Below are positions 5,412 through 13,366 of a DNA stretch of 28,625 nucleotides, in pieces (within the stretch, counting starts at the first letter, position 1; each line of letters opens with the position of its first letter). The DNA comes from an uncultured Moraxella sp. (GTDB lineage: Bacteria; Pseudomonadota; Gammaproteobacteria; Pseudomonadales; Moraxellaceae): contig CALTTE010000014.1 of NCBI GenBank assembly GCA_943908405.1, forward strand, positions 1-28,625, written 5' to 3'. Under the pieces are notes generated by a model. It was not told the DNA's origin. It saw only the letters and a program-made list of their open reading frames with translations, and searched no databases. Both the position numbers and the translations under genes were made by a program.

Positions 5412-8189
5412 ATGAATAAAACGCCTTTAGCGGTTGCAATTTGTACTTTACTGGTGCCTTTGTCGGCATACGCCCAAGAAGAAGAGGGCGTGGATTTGGG
5501 TACATTGCAGGTAACGGTTGGTGAGACGCCTGTTGAGAGTTTGTCATTGGCTGTCAAAAAAGCCAGTGATGACACCATTAAAAAATCAACGCTACAACAA
5601 GCATCAAGCACGCTTGGCAATGCGTTATCAGGACAAATTGGCGTGCATTCCAATCCATTTGGGGGTGGTGCTTCTGCTCCTGTGATTCGTGGGCAAGATG
5701 GCGTACGGGTCAAGATTTTGCAAAACGGCACCGATGTTGTTGATGTCTCGCACATATCGCCAGACCACGTTGTTACCACCGATACATTGCTTGCCAATAA
5801 GGTGGATTTGGTTAGAGGGGCGTCAACCTTGCTGTACGGCACAGCATCGCAAGCAGGCGTGGTCAATGTGATTGATGGGCGTATTCCAGACCAAATGCCG
5901 TTTGGGGCGGTGAAGCAAAACATAGAAGGCGATGTTTTGTTGCGTTATAACACCGCCAATAACGAAAAAATCGCCACCGCTGGGGTAACGGCAGGCTTGG
6001 GCGACCATTTTGCTTTACGTGTTGAGGGGCTGACACGCAAGGCGGATAATTATAAAGTGCCAGCATTCCAATCCGATGTTGTATTGGATTATGTGCCTGA
6101 TTCTTATAATCAATCGGTGGTGGGTACGGTGGGCTTGTCTTATATCAAGGACAATGGTTATTTGGGGGCGTCTTATAGCCATCGCCGTGACCATTATGGC
6201 ATTCCTGGACACAATCACAATTATGACAGCTGTCGGGCTCATATTTTTAAGACCAGCTTTGCTCGTGGGCGGTATTATTTGGATTTGTATCCGCATTTGA
6301 TGGACGATGACGACATCAATGATGAGCCACATTTTGACGAATGTCGCACCGATACCAATGGCGAACAGCACGGACACAGCCACGACAATCCCTTTGGTTT
6401 TGAGCATAACCACAATCACGGTGGGCCTTGGGTAGATATGCACGCTGACCGTTATGATATCAGGGCAATGCTCAAATCGCCAGTGAGTGGTATAGATAAA
6501 CTCAAATTTGACGCTACTTATGCCGATTATTTTCACGATGAAAAAGACCCAGGTAATCCTGAACGTAAGATTACCACGCTAGAGAACGCCAATCCTTTAA
6601 TAGACAGAGGGCACGCTGCTGCTATTTTCAAAAATAAAGGCGTGAATGCACGACTTGAATTGCACCATAGCCCAATTAAGTTGCCCTTTGGTACTTTAAA
6701 AGGCGTGGTAGGTGTACAGCATCAGACTTCAAAAATGAGTGCAATGTTACCTTATTTGCCAAGCCAAGGAGCAACCAAAGCGGCTGACCCTAAATTTTTG
6801 TTGGTGCCACACACCAATCAAAATAGTAGCGTTTTTGCCTTGGAGCAGATAGATTGGGATAAATTAAAATTGGAGGTAGCCGCTCGCTATGAACGCCAAA
6901 AAACCCCTGTGCATTACAATCACACGCTACTTAAAGAAAAACTGGATTATTTGACCAATGTGGTTCACCAAACGACTGATACCATTCCAGTCCACCCCAA
7001 TTTAGAACCGTATCGAGACACCGCCCTGTCTTATTTGGCATCGCTTCATTGGGATATCAATGACAAAAACCGCTTATCGCTTACCGCTTCTCACAATGAA
7101 CGCTTTCCAGCCCCAATGGAGCTGTATTATCACGGCAAGCATTTGGCGACCAACTCCTTTGAGCACGGCAACAAAAACCTAAAAAAAGAACAGTCCAATA
7201 ACATAGAGCTTGGCTTGATTCATCGTGGCGAGGTGATTGGTGGACGTGGCAGTGTTTATTACCAAAACTTTGGCAATTATATCTTTAATGAAGCCATTGA
7301 TAAGCAAGACAATTTGTATCTAAGACGTTACAATCAAGCCGCTGCTCAGTTTTATGGCGTAGAAGGCGAGCTGGATTATAAAATTAACAAAAATCATAAA
7401 GTAACTCTGTTTGGTGATTTTGTCCAAGGCAAATTAAACAGCTTGCCTTCTGTAACAGGCAAGATGATTTTTGGCAAAACCCCAGAGGTGGTTGGCTTTA
7501 ATGAAGCGTGTGATGGTTACAGCCTTGAGCAAATTCGCAACAATTTAAGCACCTGCATACAAACCAACCCCGCCACAACGGCGGCAACCCTTGAGCCAGA
7601 TACTGATTGCGGTGTTGAAGACTTTAAAGACGCTGCCGATATTTGTGTGCTTGCTTATCCTGAAAAATTGGGTGTGGATACCTTGGCTCGCCCTGGCACT
7701 TATGCCCCACGCTTGCCCCCAACCAGACTTGGCTTTCGTTATCAAGCACGCTTGAGCGATAAATGGTCGGCAAATATGGAATATAGCCGTGTCTTTGCCC
7801 AAGACAGATTGTCTACCTCCACCATTGCTATAAGACCAGGCTATTGCTTGCTAAGCGATGACCAAAAAGACAATTTGGACGTGGATATCAATGTTTTGCA
7901 CTCGCACAGGTCAATTTGTAAAGACAATGATGGCGAGCATTTGGACTATGTCAATGACAAAAATCCACTCAAAATGACCCCAAGACACGTCCAAGAAGCC
8001 AAAACGCAAGGCTATAATCTACTCAATGTTGGCATTGATTATCAAGATGTATGGCGAGATATGGATTATAAGGTATTTGTTCAAGGCAGTAATTTATTGA
8101 ATGAAAAAATCTACATTCATAACTCATTTTTACCTTATGTGCCACAGATGGGGCGTAATTATAGCGTTGGCTTATCGGTTGCTTTCTAA
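5412..8189 (+). CDS. znuD: TonB-dependent outer-membrane zinc receptor, ZnuD-like
   Basis: 925 residues from the ATG at 5412, preceded by AGGA; the frame is open further up, but that part overlaps the promoter. A signal peptide (MNKTPLAVAICTLLVPLSAYA, cut before QEEEG) leads to a short mature N-terminus and a plug domain (SSTLGNALSGQIGVHSNPFG, PVIRGQDGVRVKILQNG, LLYGTASQAGVVNV). A C-terminal beta-barrel ends in GRNYSVGLSVAF with the terminal Phe expected for outer-membrane insertion. The extracellular loop at about residues 265-350 is rich in His and Asp (GHNHNYDSC, GHSHDNPFGFEHNHNHGG) and holds a Cys pair (DSC, DEC), as in meningococcal ZnuD, where such residues capture zinc. It would import Zn(II), powered by TonB-ExbBD. 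Two more Cys pairs lie in a later loop (about residues 700-760). Some ZnuD homologues also take up haem, so the substrate is likely but not certain. Confidence 0.85.
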   Translation: MNKTPLAVAICTLLVPLSAYAQEEEGVDLGTLQVTVGETPVESLSLAVKKASDDTIKKSTLQQASSTLGNALSGQIGVHSNPFGGGASAPVIRGQDGVRVKILQNGTDVVDVSHISPDHVVTTDTLLANKVDLVRGASTLLYGTASQAGVVNVIDGRIPDQMPFGAVKQNIEGDVLLRYNTANNEKIATAGVTAGLGDHFALRVEGLTRKADNYKVPAFQSDVVLDYVPDSYNQSVVGTVGLSYIKDNGYLGASYSHRRDHYGIPGHNHNYDSCRAHIFKTSFARGRYYLDLYPHLMDDDDINDEPHFDECRTDTNGEQHGHSHDNPFGFEHNHNHGGPWVDMHADRYDIRAMLKSPVSGIDKLKFDATYADYFHDEKDPGNPERKITTLENANPLIDRGHAAAIFKNKGVNARLELHHSPIKLPFGTLKGVVGVQHQTSKMSAMLPYLPSQGATKAADPKFLLVPHTNQNSSVFALEQIDWDKLKLEVAARYERQKTPVHYNHTLLKEKLDYLTNVVHQTTDTIPVHPNLEPYRDTALSYLASLHWDINDKNRLSLTASHNERFPAPMELYYHGKHLATNSFEHGNKNLKKEQSNNIELGLIHRGEVIGGRGSVYYQNFGNYIFNEAIDKQDNLYLRRYNQAAAQFYGVEGELDYKINKNHKVTLFGDFVQGKLNSLPSVTGKMIFGKTPEVVGFNEACDGYSLEQIRNNLSTCIQTNPATTAATLEPDTDCGVEDFKDAADICVLAYPEKLGVDTLARPGTYAPRLPPTRLGFRYQARLSDKWSANMEYSRVFAQDRLSTSTIAIRPGYCLLSDDQKDNLDVDINVLHSHRSICKDNDGEHLDYVNDKNPLKMTPRHVQEAKTQGYNLLNVGIDYQDVWRDMDYKVFVQGSNLLNEKIYIHNSFLPYVPQMGRNYSVGLSVAF

Positions 8190-8273
8190 AAGCGTGTGGT
8201 TTGTTAGTTGTTTATTGAATGACGTGTTGTAACTGTTAATCATAAGATGAATAGTGCAAAACGCTGTTAAAAT

Positions 8274-8308
8274 AAAACGCCGTTAAAATATTATTTAATG
8301 GCGTTTTT
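8274..8308. terminator. Bidirectional intrinsic terminator between znuD and lrp
   Basis: AAAACGCCGTTAAA at 8274-8287 pairs with TTTAATGGCGTTTT at 8294-8307, a 14-bp stem with one mismatch and a six-base loop. T-runs flank it on either strand. It lies between two convergent genes, so it can end transcription from both sides. Confidence 0.8.
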
Positions 8309-8419
8309 AATGGGGTGATAGTTTTTAATAGCGATGGCTAATTTTGTAGACTTGAGTTGATAATAAGTTTATATTAACCAGATGCTAACTAGGTTTTTAT
8401 AACAACTAATTTTATTAGC

Positions 8420-8848
8420 TTAGCTTTTGTAAGTGGATAGCAAAATCGATGTCTCACTGCTTGCCACCCCTGTAATACTGCGGATTCTGTCCAAGGTTTG
8501 GTCAAATTTTTCTAGGCTTTCGGCTTCTAGTTCCACGAGCAAATCCCACTTACCATTGGTGCTGTGTACTTTTTTGGCGGTCAACTCAAGACTTAAGGCT
8601 CGGGTTACAAAGCCGATTTTATTGCCATCTACTTGAATATGCACCCACCCACGCACAAGATTGGGGCTTGGGGGCAATTTGGTTTGAATGGTGTAACCTG
8701 CAATCAGCCCAAAATATTCCATTCGCTCAATGCGTTTGGTAACGTTGGCTCGTGAGATGTTTAGGGTGTCGGCAATATGGCTGATGGGGGTGCGAGCGTT
8801 ATTTTTTAGAATGCCCAAGATGGCGGTATCGGTCGTGTCTATTTGCAT
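8420..8848 (-). CDS. Lrp/AsnC-family transcription regulator
   Basis: 142 residues, usual for the family. The N-terminal winged helix-turn-helix is clear: IDTTDTAILGILKNNARTPI at residues 3-22, then the recognition helix LNISRANVTKRIERMEYFGLI. The C-terminal RAM/AsnC ligand domain includes VHIQVDGNKIGFVTRALSLE and a final TSILLSTYKS. It is divergent from astC with a 194-base shared region, and such regulators often control the adjacent amino-acid gene, so arginine, ornithine or lysine sensing is plausible. No clear Shine-Dalgarno sequence precedes the ATG. The regulator class is sure; its target and ligand are inferred from position. Confidence 0.88.
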   Translation of the reverse strand: MQIDTTDTAILGILKNNARTPISHIADTLNISRANVTKRIERMEYFGLIAGYTIQTKLPPSPNLVRGWVHIQVDGNKIGFVTRALSLELTAKKVHSTNGKWDLLVELEAESLEKFDQTLDRIRSITGVASSETSILLSTYKS

Positions 8849-8861
8849 TTTGTGATAAACT

Positions 8862-8906
8862 TTGACAATTTGTATAAAAATAACTTAATTTTGAGCAAAT
8901 TGTCAA
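8862..8906. promoter_or_regulatory. Perfect 11-bp inverted repeat, candidate Lrp-type operator
   Basis: TTGACAATTTG at 8862-8872 is repeated as CAAATTGTCAA at 8896-8906, with 23 bases between, in the region shared by the divergent lrp-like and astC genes. Arm centres are 34 bases apart, about three helical turns, which suits binding of a multimeric regulator to one DNA face. The left arm is only 14 bases from the regulator's start codon, so autoregulation is likely. The right arm also supplies a TTGACA that could be the regulator's -35. Confidence 0.55.
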
Positions 8907-9042
8907 TATAAATTTTGCTTTTGTTGGGGCATAATAGCGGTTATTAAACGTGTCGTTTGATTTGATGGCTTGGTGGCTAAAATTGCCTTTGATGGGCATT
9001 GGCCTTTAAATTTTTGATATTTTTTGATGTAAGGATATAGCG

Positions 9043-10251
9043 ATGAGCGTAACTCGTAACACATTTGACCAATATTTTGTTCCTGTTTACAACCCTGCTG
9101 AATTTATCCCAGAAAAAGGCGAAGGCTCTAAAGTGTGGGACGATACAGGCAAAGAATATATTGATTTCGCTGGCGGTATTGCCGTTAGTGCCTTGGGACA
9201 TAATCACCCTGCAATGAAACAGGCACTGAGCGAGCAAGCCGATAAATTGTGGCATCTGTCCAATGCTTATACCAATAAGCCTGCTTTGACCCTTGCCAAA
9301 ACTTTGGTGGAGAATACCTTTGCTGATCTGGTCTTTTTTGCCAATAGTGGTGCTGAAGCCAACGAAGCGGCACTTAAACTGGCTCGCAAGGTTGGCTCAA
9401 GCATTCGCCCAAGCAAAACCCAGATTATCAGCTTTGTTAAATCTTTTCACGGTCGCACGCTGTTTACGGTGTCGGTTGGCGGTCAAGAAAAATACGCCAA
9501 ACAATTTGCCCCCTTGCCATCGGATATTAAACACGCCACTTATAATGACATTGACAGCGTTAAAGCCATCATTGGGGCGGATACGTGTGCAGTGATTTTA
9601 GAGCCTATCCAAGGTGAGGGCGGTATTATTCCTGCCAATAAAGCATTTTTGCAAGCATTACGTCAATTGTGTGATGACAATGACGCATTGCTAATTTTTG
9701 ATGAAGTGCAAACAGGGGTAGGGCGTACAGGCAAATTGTACGCTTATATGGACACAGGTGTTAGCCCTGATGTATTGACGACCGCCAAAGCATTGGGCGG
9801 CGGATTTCCGATTGGGGCAATGCTTGCCACCCAAAAAGCAGGCGAGCAACTGGTGATTGGCGACCATGGGACTACCTATGGCGGTAATCCTTTGGCGTGT
9901 GCGGTTGCCAATGCGGTGCTAGCGACCATCAATGATGACAAGCTGTTGCAAGGGGTTGATGAACGCCACCGTTATTTTGTAGACAAGTTAAATCAGATCA
10001 ACGCCAAATACAATGTATTTGAGACGGTGCGTGGCAAAGGGCTATTGCTGGGCTGTGTGTTAAAGGCGGATTATGCAGGGCGTGCCAAAGACATTGTGAA
10101 TTTGGCAGGTAAGCATCGGCTGATGTGCCTTGTGGCAGGTACAGATGTGGTGCGATTTACCCCATCGCTGATTATTGATTATGCTGATATTGATGAGGGC
10201 TTGGCACGATTTGAACAAGCATTGGCAGAGTTTGTCAGCCAAAAGCAATAA
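9043..10251 (+). CDS. astC: Succinylornithine/acetylornithine transaminase (AstC/ArgD family)
   Basis: 402 residues, usual length for a class III PLP aminotransferase; AAGGA lies before the ATG. Visible features are FAGGIAVSALGHNHP, FANSGAEANEAALKLARK (PLP phosphate binding), SFHGRTLFTVSVGGQ, IFDEVQTGVGRTG (the Asp that contacts the PLP ring), TTAKALGGGFPIGAML with the Schiff-base Lys249, and GTTYGGNPLACAVA. AstC moves the 5-amino group of N2-succinylornithine to 2-oxoglutarate; close relatives (ArgD) do the same for acetylornithine, and many enzymes do both. Placement directly before astA, astD and astE favours the catabolic AstC role. It may also serve arginine synthesis if there is no separate argD. 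Confidence 0.88.
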   Translation: MSVTRNTFDQYFVPVYNPAEFIPEKGEGSKVWDDTGKEYIDFAGGIAVSALGHNHPAMKQALSEQADKLWHLSNAYTNKPALTLAKTLVENTFADLVFFANSGAEANEAALKLARKVGSSIRPSKTQIISFVKSFHGRTLFTVSVGGQEKYAKQFAPLPSDIKHATYNDIDSVKAIIGADTCAVILEPIQGEGGIIPANKAFLQALRQLCDDNDALLIFDEVQTGVGRTGKLYAYMDTGVSPDVLTTAKALGGGFPIGAMLATQKAGEQLVIGDHGTTYGGNPLACAVANAVLATINDDKLLQGVDERHRYFVDKLNQINAKYNVFETVRGKGLLLGCVLKADYAGRAKDIVNLAGKHRLMCLVAGTDVVRFTPSLIIDYADIDEGLARFEQALAEFVSQKQ

Positions 10252-10289
10252 CTTTGCGTTAGGTTGCATTGCTTATTGTGTTGGTGATT

Positions 10290-10340
10290 TTTGGGCAATT
10301 GTTCTGTTTGGGTAATTGTTCTGTTTGGGCAATTGTTTTA
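10290..10340. repeat. Three 17-bp direct repeats between astC and astA
   Basis: tttgggcaattgttctg at 10290-10306 is followed by near-identical copies at 10307-10323 and 10324-10340. The block sits in a 252-base gap between two genes that are usually adjacent. The rest of the gap shows only loose AT-rich repeats such as ataacgatatgata. Confidence 0.85.
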
Positions 10341-10503
10341 AAGGGCTAATTAAACGTGATTTGACCAAACGAACGATAATCAAAACTTTGATAACCAACG
10401 CCGATAAGCAACCTTTGCTAATTAACAGATAGGCGATGCTACCATAACGATATGATAATTAACGGTATGATAAACCATTTTTAAGCGATGATTTTGAGCG
10501 ATT

Positions 10504-11586
10504 ATGATTATTGTAAGACACGCAACGTTAAATGATTTGGAGCATTTGTTTGAGCTGATATCGCTTGTAGATATTGGTATGACAAGCTTGCCCAAAGATA
10601 AGCAGGTTTTGAGCCAGCGACTGGCACACAATGAGGCAACCTTAAAAGATACCGTTGCCAAAGATGATGGACGCTATTTGTTTGTTCTGGAAGATACCGA
10701 CAACGGCAATTTGCTTGGGGTGAGTGGCGTTGATGTGGCCATCGGCAAAAAAGAGCCGTTTTATGAGTTTCAGCTGATGACCGAGGTACATCACTCCCAT
10801 ACGCTAAACGCATATAACCAATTACAAATGTTGGTATTGAGCAGTAATTACACAGGGTCAAGTGAGCTTTGTAGTTTGTTTGTTGCCCCAAAGCATCGGG
10901 TGGGTAATAATGGCAAGCTCATCTCCAAGGCTCGTATGCTGTTTATTGCCACCCACCCTGAGCGGTTTTCTGATAAAGTGATTGCCGAAATGCGTGGGTT
11001 TTTTGACGGCGATGTATCGCCATTTTGGCAAGCCTTTGGGGCGAAATTTTTTAAGACCGATTTTGCCACCATTGATTATTTGATTGGTACGGCAAATAAG
11101 GGTTTTATCGCTGAGATGATACCACGTTTCCCCATTTATTTGGATTTTTTGGACGACAGCGTTAAGGCGGTTATTGGTAAGGTTCACCCCAATACGATGG
11201 GGGCGTTAAAACTGCTTGAAAGCGAGGGTTTTCGTTTTAATAATTATATTGATGTGATTGACGGCGGCCCCAAAATGGAGGCAACCATTGCTGATTTGCG
11301 AGCGGTAGCACAAAGCCAACTTAAAACTGTGATGATTGGTGTGTCAAACGATCAGTTGTCGTCAAATGACGGACAAGGGTATAGCGACAAGCCAAACGAT
11401 AATCAAGCAACCAGCGATTATTTGATTGGCAATGAGCAATTTGCCGATTTTAGAGCCAGTGTTATTGCCTTAAACGATAAGATGGTAAAACAAGATACTA
11501 TTTATTTGGATAAAAAAGCCGCCACCGCCCTAAACCTAACAGCAGGGCAACAAGTGCGAGTGTTGTCATTGAATGATAAACGCTAG
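10504..11586 (+). CDS. astA: Arginine/ornithine N-succinyltransferase
   Basis: 360 residues, slightly longer than the usual 340 or so. The family is recognised from the GNAT-like start MIIVRHATLNDLEHLFELI, EFQLMTEVHHSHTLNAYNQL, SELCSLFVAPKHRVGNNGKL, FWQAFGAKFFKTDF, EMIPRFPIYLDFL and IGKVHPNTMGALKLLESEGF. It transfers succinyl from succinyl-CoA to the 2-amino group of arginine; some homologues (Pseudomonas AruFG) also take ornithine. Extra length comes from a Ser/Asn/Asp-rich stretch near residues 280-310 (NDQLSSNDGQGYSDKPNDNQ). The ribosome binding site is weak (GAGCG). It lies 252 bases after astC on the same strand, so it may have its own promoter. Confidence 0.9.
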   Translation: MIIVRHATLNDLEHLFELISLVDIGMTSLPKDKQVLSQRLAHNEATLKDTVAKDDGRYLFVLEDTDNGNLLGVSGVDVAIGKKEPFYEFQLMTEVHHSHTLNAYNQLQMLVLSSNYTGSSELCSLFVAPKHRVGNNGKLISKARMLFIATHPERFSDKVIAEMRGFFDGDVSPFWQAFGAKFFKTDFATIDYLIGTANKGFIAEMIPRFPIYLDFLDDSVKAVIGKVHPNTMGALKLLESEGFRFNNYIDVIDGGPKMEATIADLRAVAQSQLKTVMIGVSNDQLSSNDGQGYSDKPNDNQATSDYLIGNEQFADFRASVIALNDKMVKQDTIYLDKKAATALNLTAGQQVRVLSLNDKR

Positions 11587-11643
11587 AGTTTTATAAGCGT
11601 TAAAGAACTGGCATATAAAACGCATTGGCATATACATTGATAC

Positions 11644-11677
11644 AAAGGACAAAAGTTTGCTATAAAGGACAAAAGTT
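11644..11677. repeat. 14-bp direct repeat upstream of astD
   Basis: aaaggacaaaagtt occurs at 11644-11657 and 11664-11677 with a 20-base period. The surrounding 286-base gap between astA and astD is very AT-rich (11690-11800), with overlapping near-palindromes of atttaaaatactt. No firm promoter could be assigned. Confidence 0.6.
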
Positions 11678-11872
11678 AATCAATTAAAATGGTGCGTATA
11701 AATTTAAATAGCGTATTTAATGTTTCAAGCACTTAATATTTAAAATACTTAATAGTTTATGTATTGAAGTATTTAAAATATCGCACCTAAATTAACCCAA
11801 AAAATTGACCACTAACCATCATTCAATATAACGACTTTGCTTAAAGTCTATCATTTCACAAAGGAGCAACCA

Positions 11873-13366
11873 ATGGCTAAAAACGACAATATCACAGGGC
11901 AATTATTGATTGGTAATCATTGGCAACAAGGCAATGGCGAGCCATTTCAAAAAAGCAATCCTATATCTGCCAAGGTGATTTGGCAAGGCAATGAAGCCAG
12001 TAGCGATGACGTAAAGCAAGCGTGTAAAGCGGCACGACAAGCCTTTTTGACTTGGGCAAAAACCGATTTGGACGACAGAATTGCATTGGTACAACAATTT
12101 GCCAATGTGTTAAAGCAAAACAAAGACCAGCTGGCTGATGTGATAGGACAAGAAACCAGTAAGCCACTTTGGGAGAGCAAAACCGAGGTGGAGGCGATGA
12201 TTGGCAAGGTTGAGATTTCTATCAAAGCCTATCACGACCGCACTGGTAATTATGAAAGTGAGCTTAACGGCGATATTTCATCATTGCGTCATCGTCCTCA
12301 CGGTGTGTTGGCGGTTTTTGGGCCTTATAATTTTCCAGGTCATCTACCCAATGGTCATATTGTGCCTGCGGTCATTGCAGGCAATACCATTGTTTTTAAG
12401 CCATCTGAGCAGACCCCCAAAACAGCAGAATTAACCGTCAAACTATGGCAACAAGCAGGATTGCCAGCAGGCGTTATCAATCTGGTGCAAGGCGGACGCA
12501 GTGTCGGTGAGGCGTTGGCAGGCAATGCGTTGATTGATGGTTTGTTGTTTACAGGCAGTGTGGGTGTGGGGCAGACGTTAAGTGAGCAATTTGCCAAAAC
12601 GCCCCAAAAAATCTTGGCACTTGAGATGGGTGGTAACAATGCTTTAATCATTGATGATTTTGATGACATTGAGGCGGCGGTTAATTTGGCGATTCAATCA
12701 GCCTTTATTTCAGCGGGGCAACGTTGTACTTGTGCCAGACGGATTTTGGTCAAAGAAGGCGACAAGGGTGATAAGTTTATTGACCGCTTGGTGCAAGTGG
12801 CAAAAAATTTGACCATTGGGGCGTATGATGCTAGCCCAGAACCGTTTATGGGTGGGGTGATTAGCCCAGAAGCTGCCCAAAAAATCGTTGATGCTGAGCA
12901 AGCATTGCAAGAGCTTGGGGCGGTGTCATTGTTAAAAATGCACTGGCAAGACAAAAACAGCAGTCTTTTGACCCCTGCGATTTTGGACGTTACAGGGCTT
13001 GATGTCCCTGATGAGGAGTATTTTGGTCCTTTGACCACCATTCGCCGTTATCAAACCTTTGATGATGCCATTACCCTTGCCAACGATACCCGCTTTGGTT
13101 TGTCGTGCAGTTTGGTGTCGCCCGAGCGTGCGTTATTTGAGCGGTTATTGATTGAAGGGCGAGCAGGGATTATTAATTGGAATAAGCCAACCACAGGGGC
13201 GGCAAGTTCTGTGCCATTTGGTGGGGTGGGTGTGTCGGGCAATCATCGCCCAAGTGCTTATTATGCCGCTGATTATTGTGCTTATCCGGTATCGTCATTG
13301 CAAAATAGCGAGCTTAGCCTACCAAGCAAATTATCGCCTGGTATTGATTTACAAGTGGGGCAATGA
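11873..13366 (+). CDS. astD: Succinylglutamate-semialdehyde dehydrogenase
   Basis: 497 residues from the ATG at 11873, which has AAGGAG eight bases upstream; an in-frame upstream start at 11837 adds 12 residues before this strong site and is not preferred. The aldehyde dehydrogenase fold shows VFGPYNFPGHLPNGHIVPAV, FKPSEQTPKTAEL, GLLFTGSVGVGQTL (NAD binding), LALEMGGNNALI (general base Glu) and SAGQRCTCARRIL with the catalytic Cys at about residue 285. EMGGNN and GQRCTCARR are typical for AstD. It oxidises N2-succinylglutamate 5-semialdehyde to succinylglutamate with NAD+. Its stop overlaps the astE start by four bases, where many ast operons have astB. Confidence 0.93.
   Translation: MAKNDNITGQLLIGNHWQQGNGEPFQKSNPISAKVIWQGNEASSDDVKQACKAARQAFLTWAKTDLDDRIALVQQFANVLKQNKDQLADVIGQETSKPLWESKTEVEAMIGKVEISIKAYHDRTGNYESELNGDISSLRHRPHGVLAVFGPYNFPGHLPNGHIVPAVIAGNTIVFKPSEQTPKTAELTVKLWQQAGLPAGVINLVQGGRSVGEALAGNALIDGLLFTGSVGVGQTLSEQFAKTPQKILALEMGGNNALIIDDFDDIEAAVNLAIQSAFISAGQRCTCARRILVKEGDKGDKFIDRLVQVAKNLTIGAYDASPEPFMGGVISPEAAQKIVDAEQALQELGAVSLLKMHWQDKNSSLLTPAILDVTGLDVPDEEYFGPLTTIRRYQTFDDAITLANDTRFGLSCSLVSPERALFERLLIEGRAGIINWNKPTTGAASSVPFGGVGVSGNHRPSAYYAADYCAYPVSSLQNSELSLPSKLSPGIDLQVGQ

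Noticed and set aside
5399..6536. Two minus-strand frames of about 174 residues inside the receptor gene
   Set aside because: They lie opposite a clear TonB receptor gene, have no recognisable motif, and one is an antisense image of the His-rich codons.
8885..8935. Promoter for astC using TTGTCA at 8900 and CATAAT at 8930
   Set aside because: The spacing of 24 bases is far from 16-18, so no astC promoter is called.
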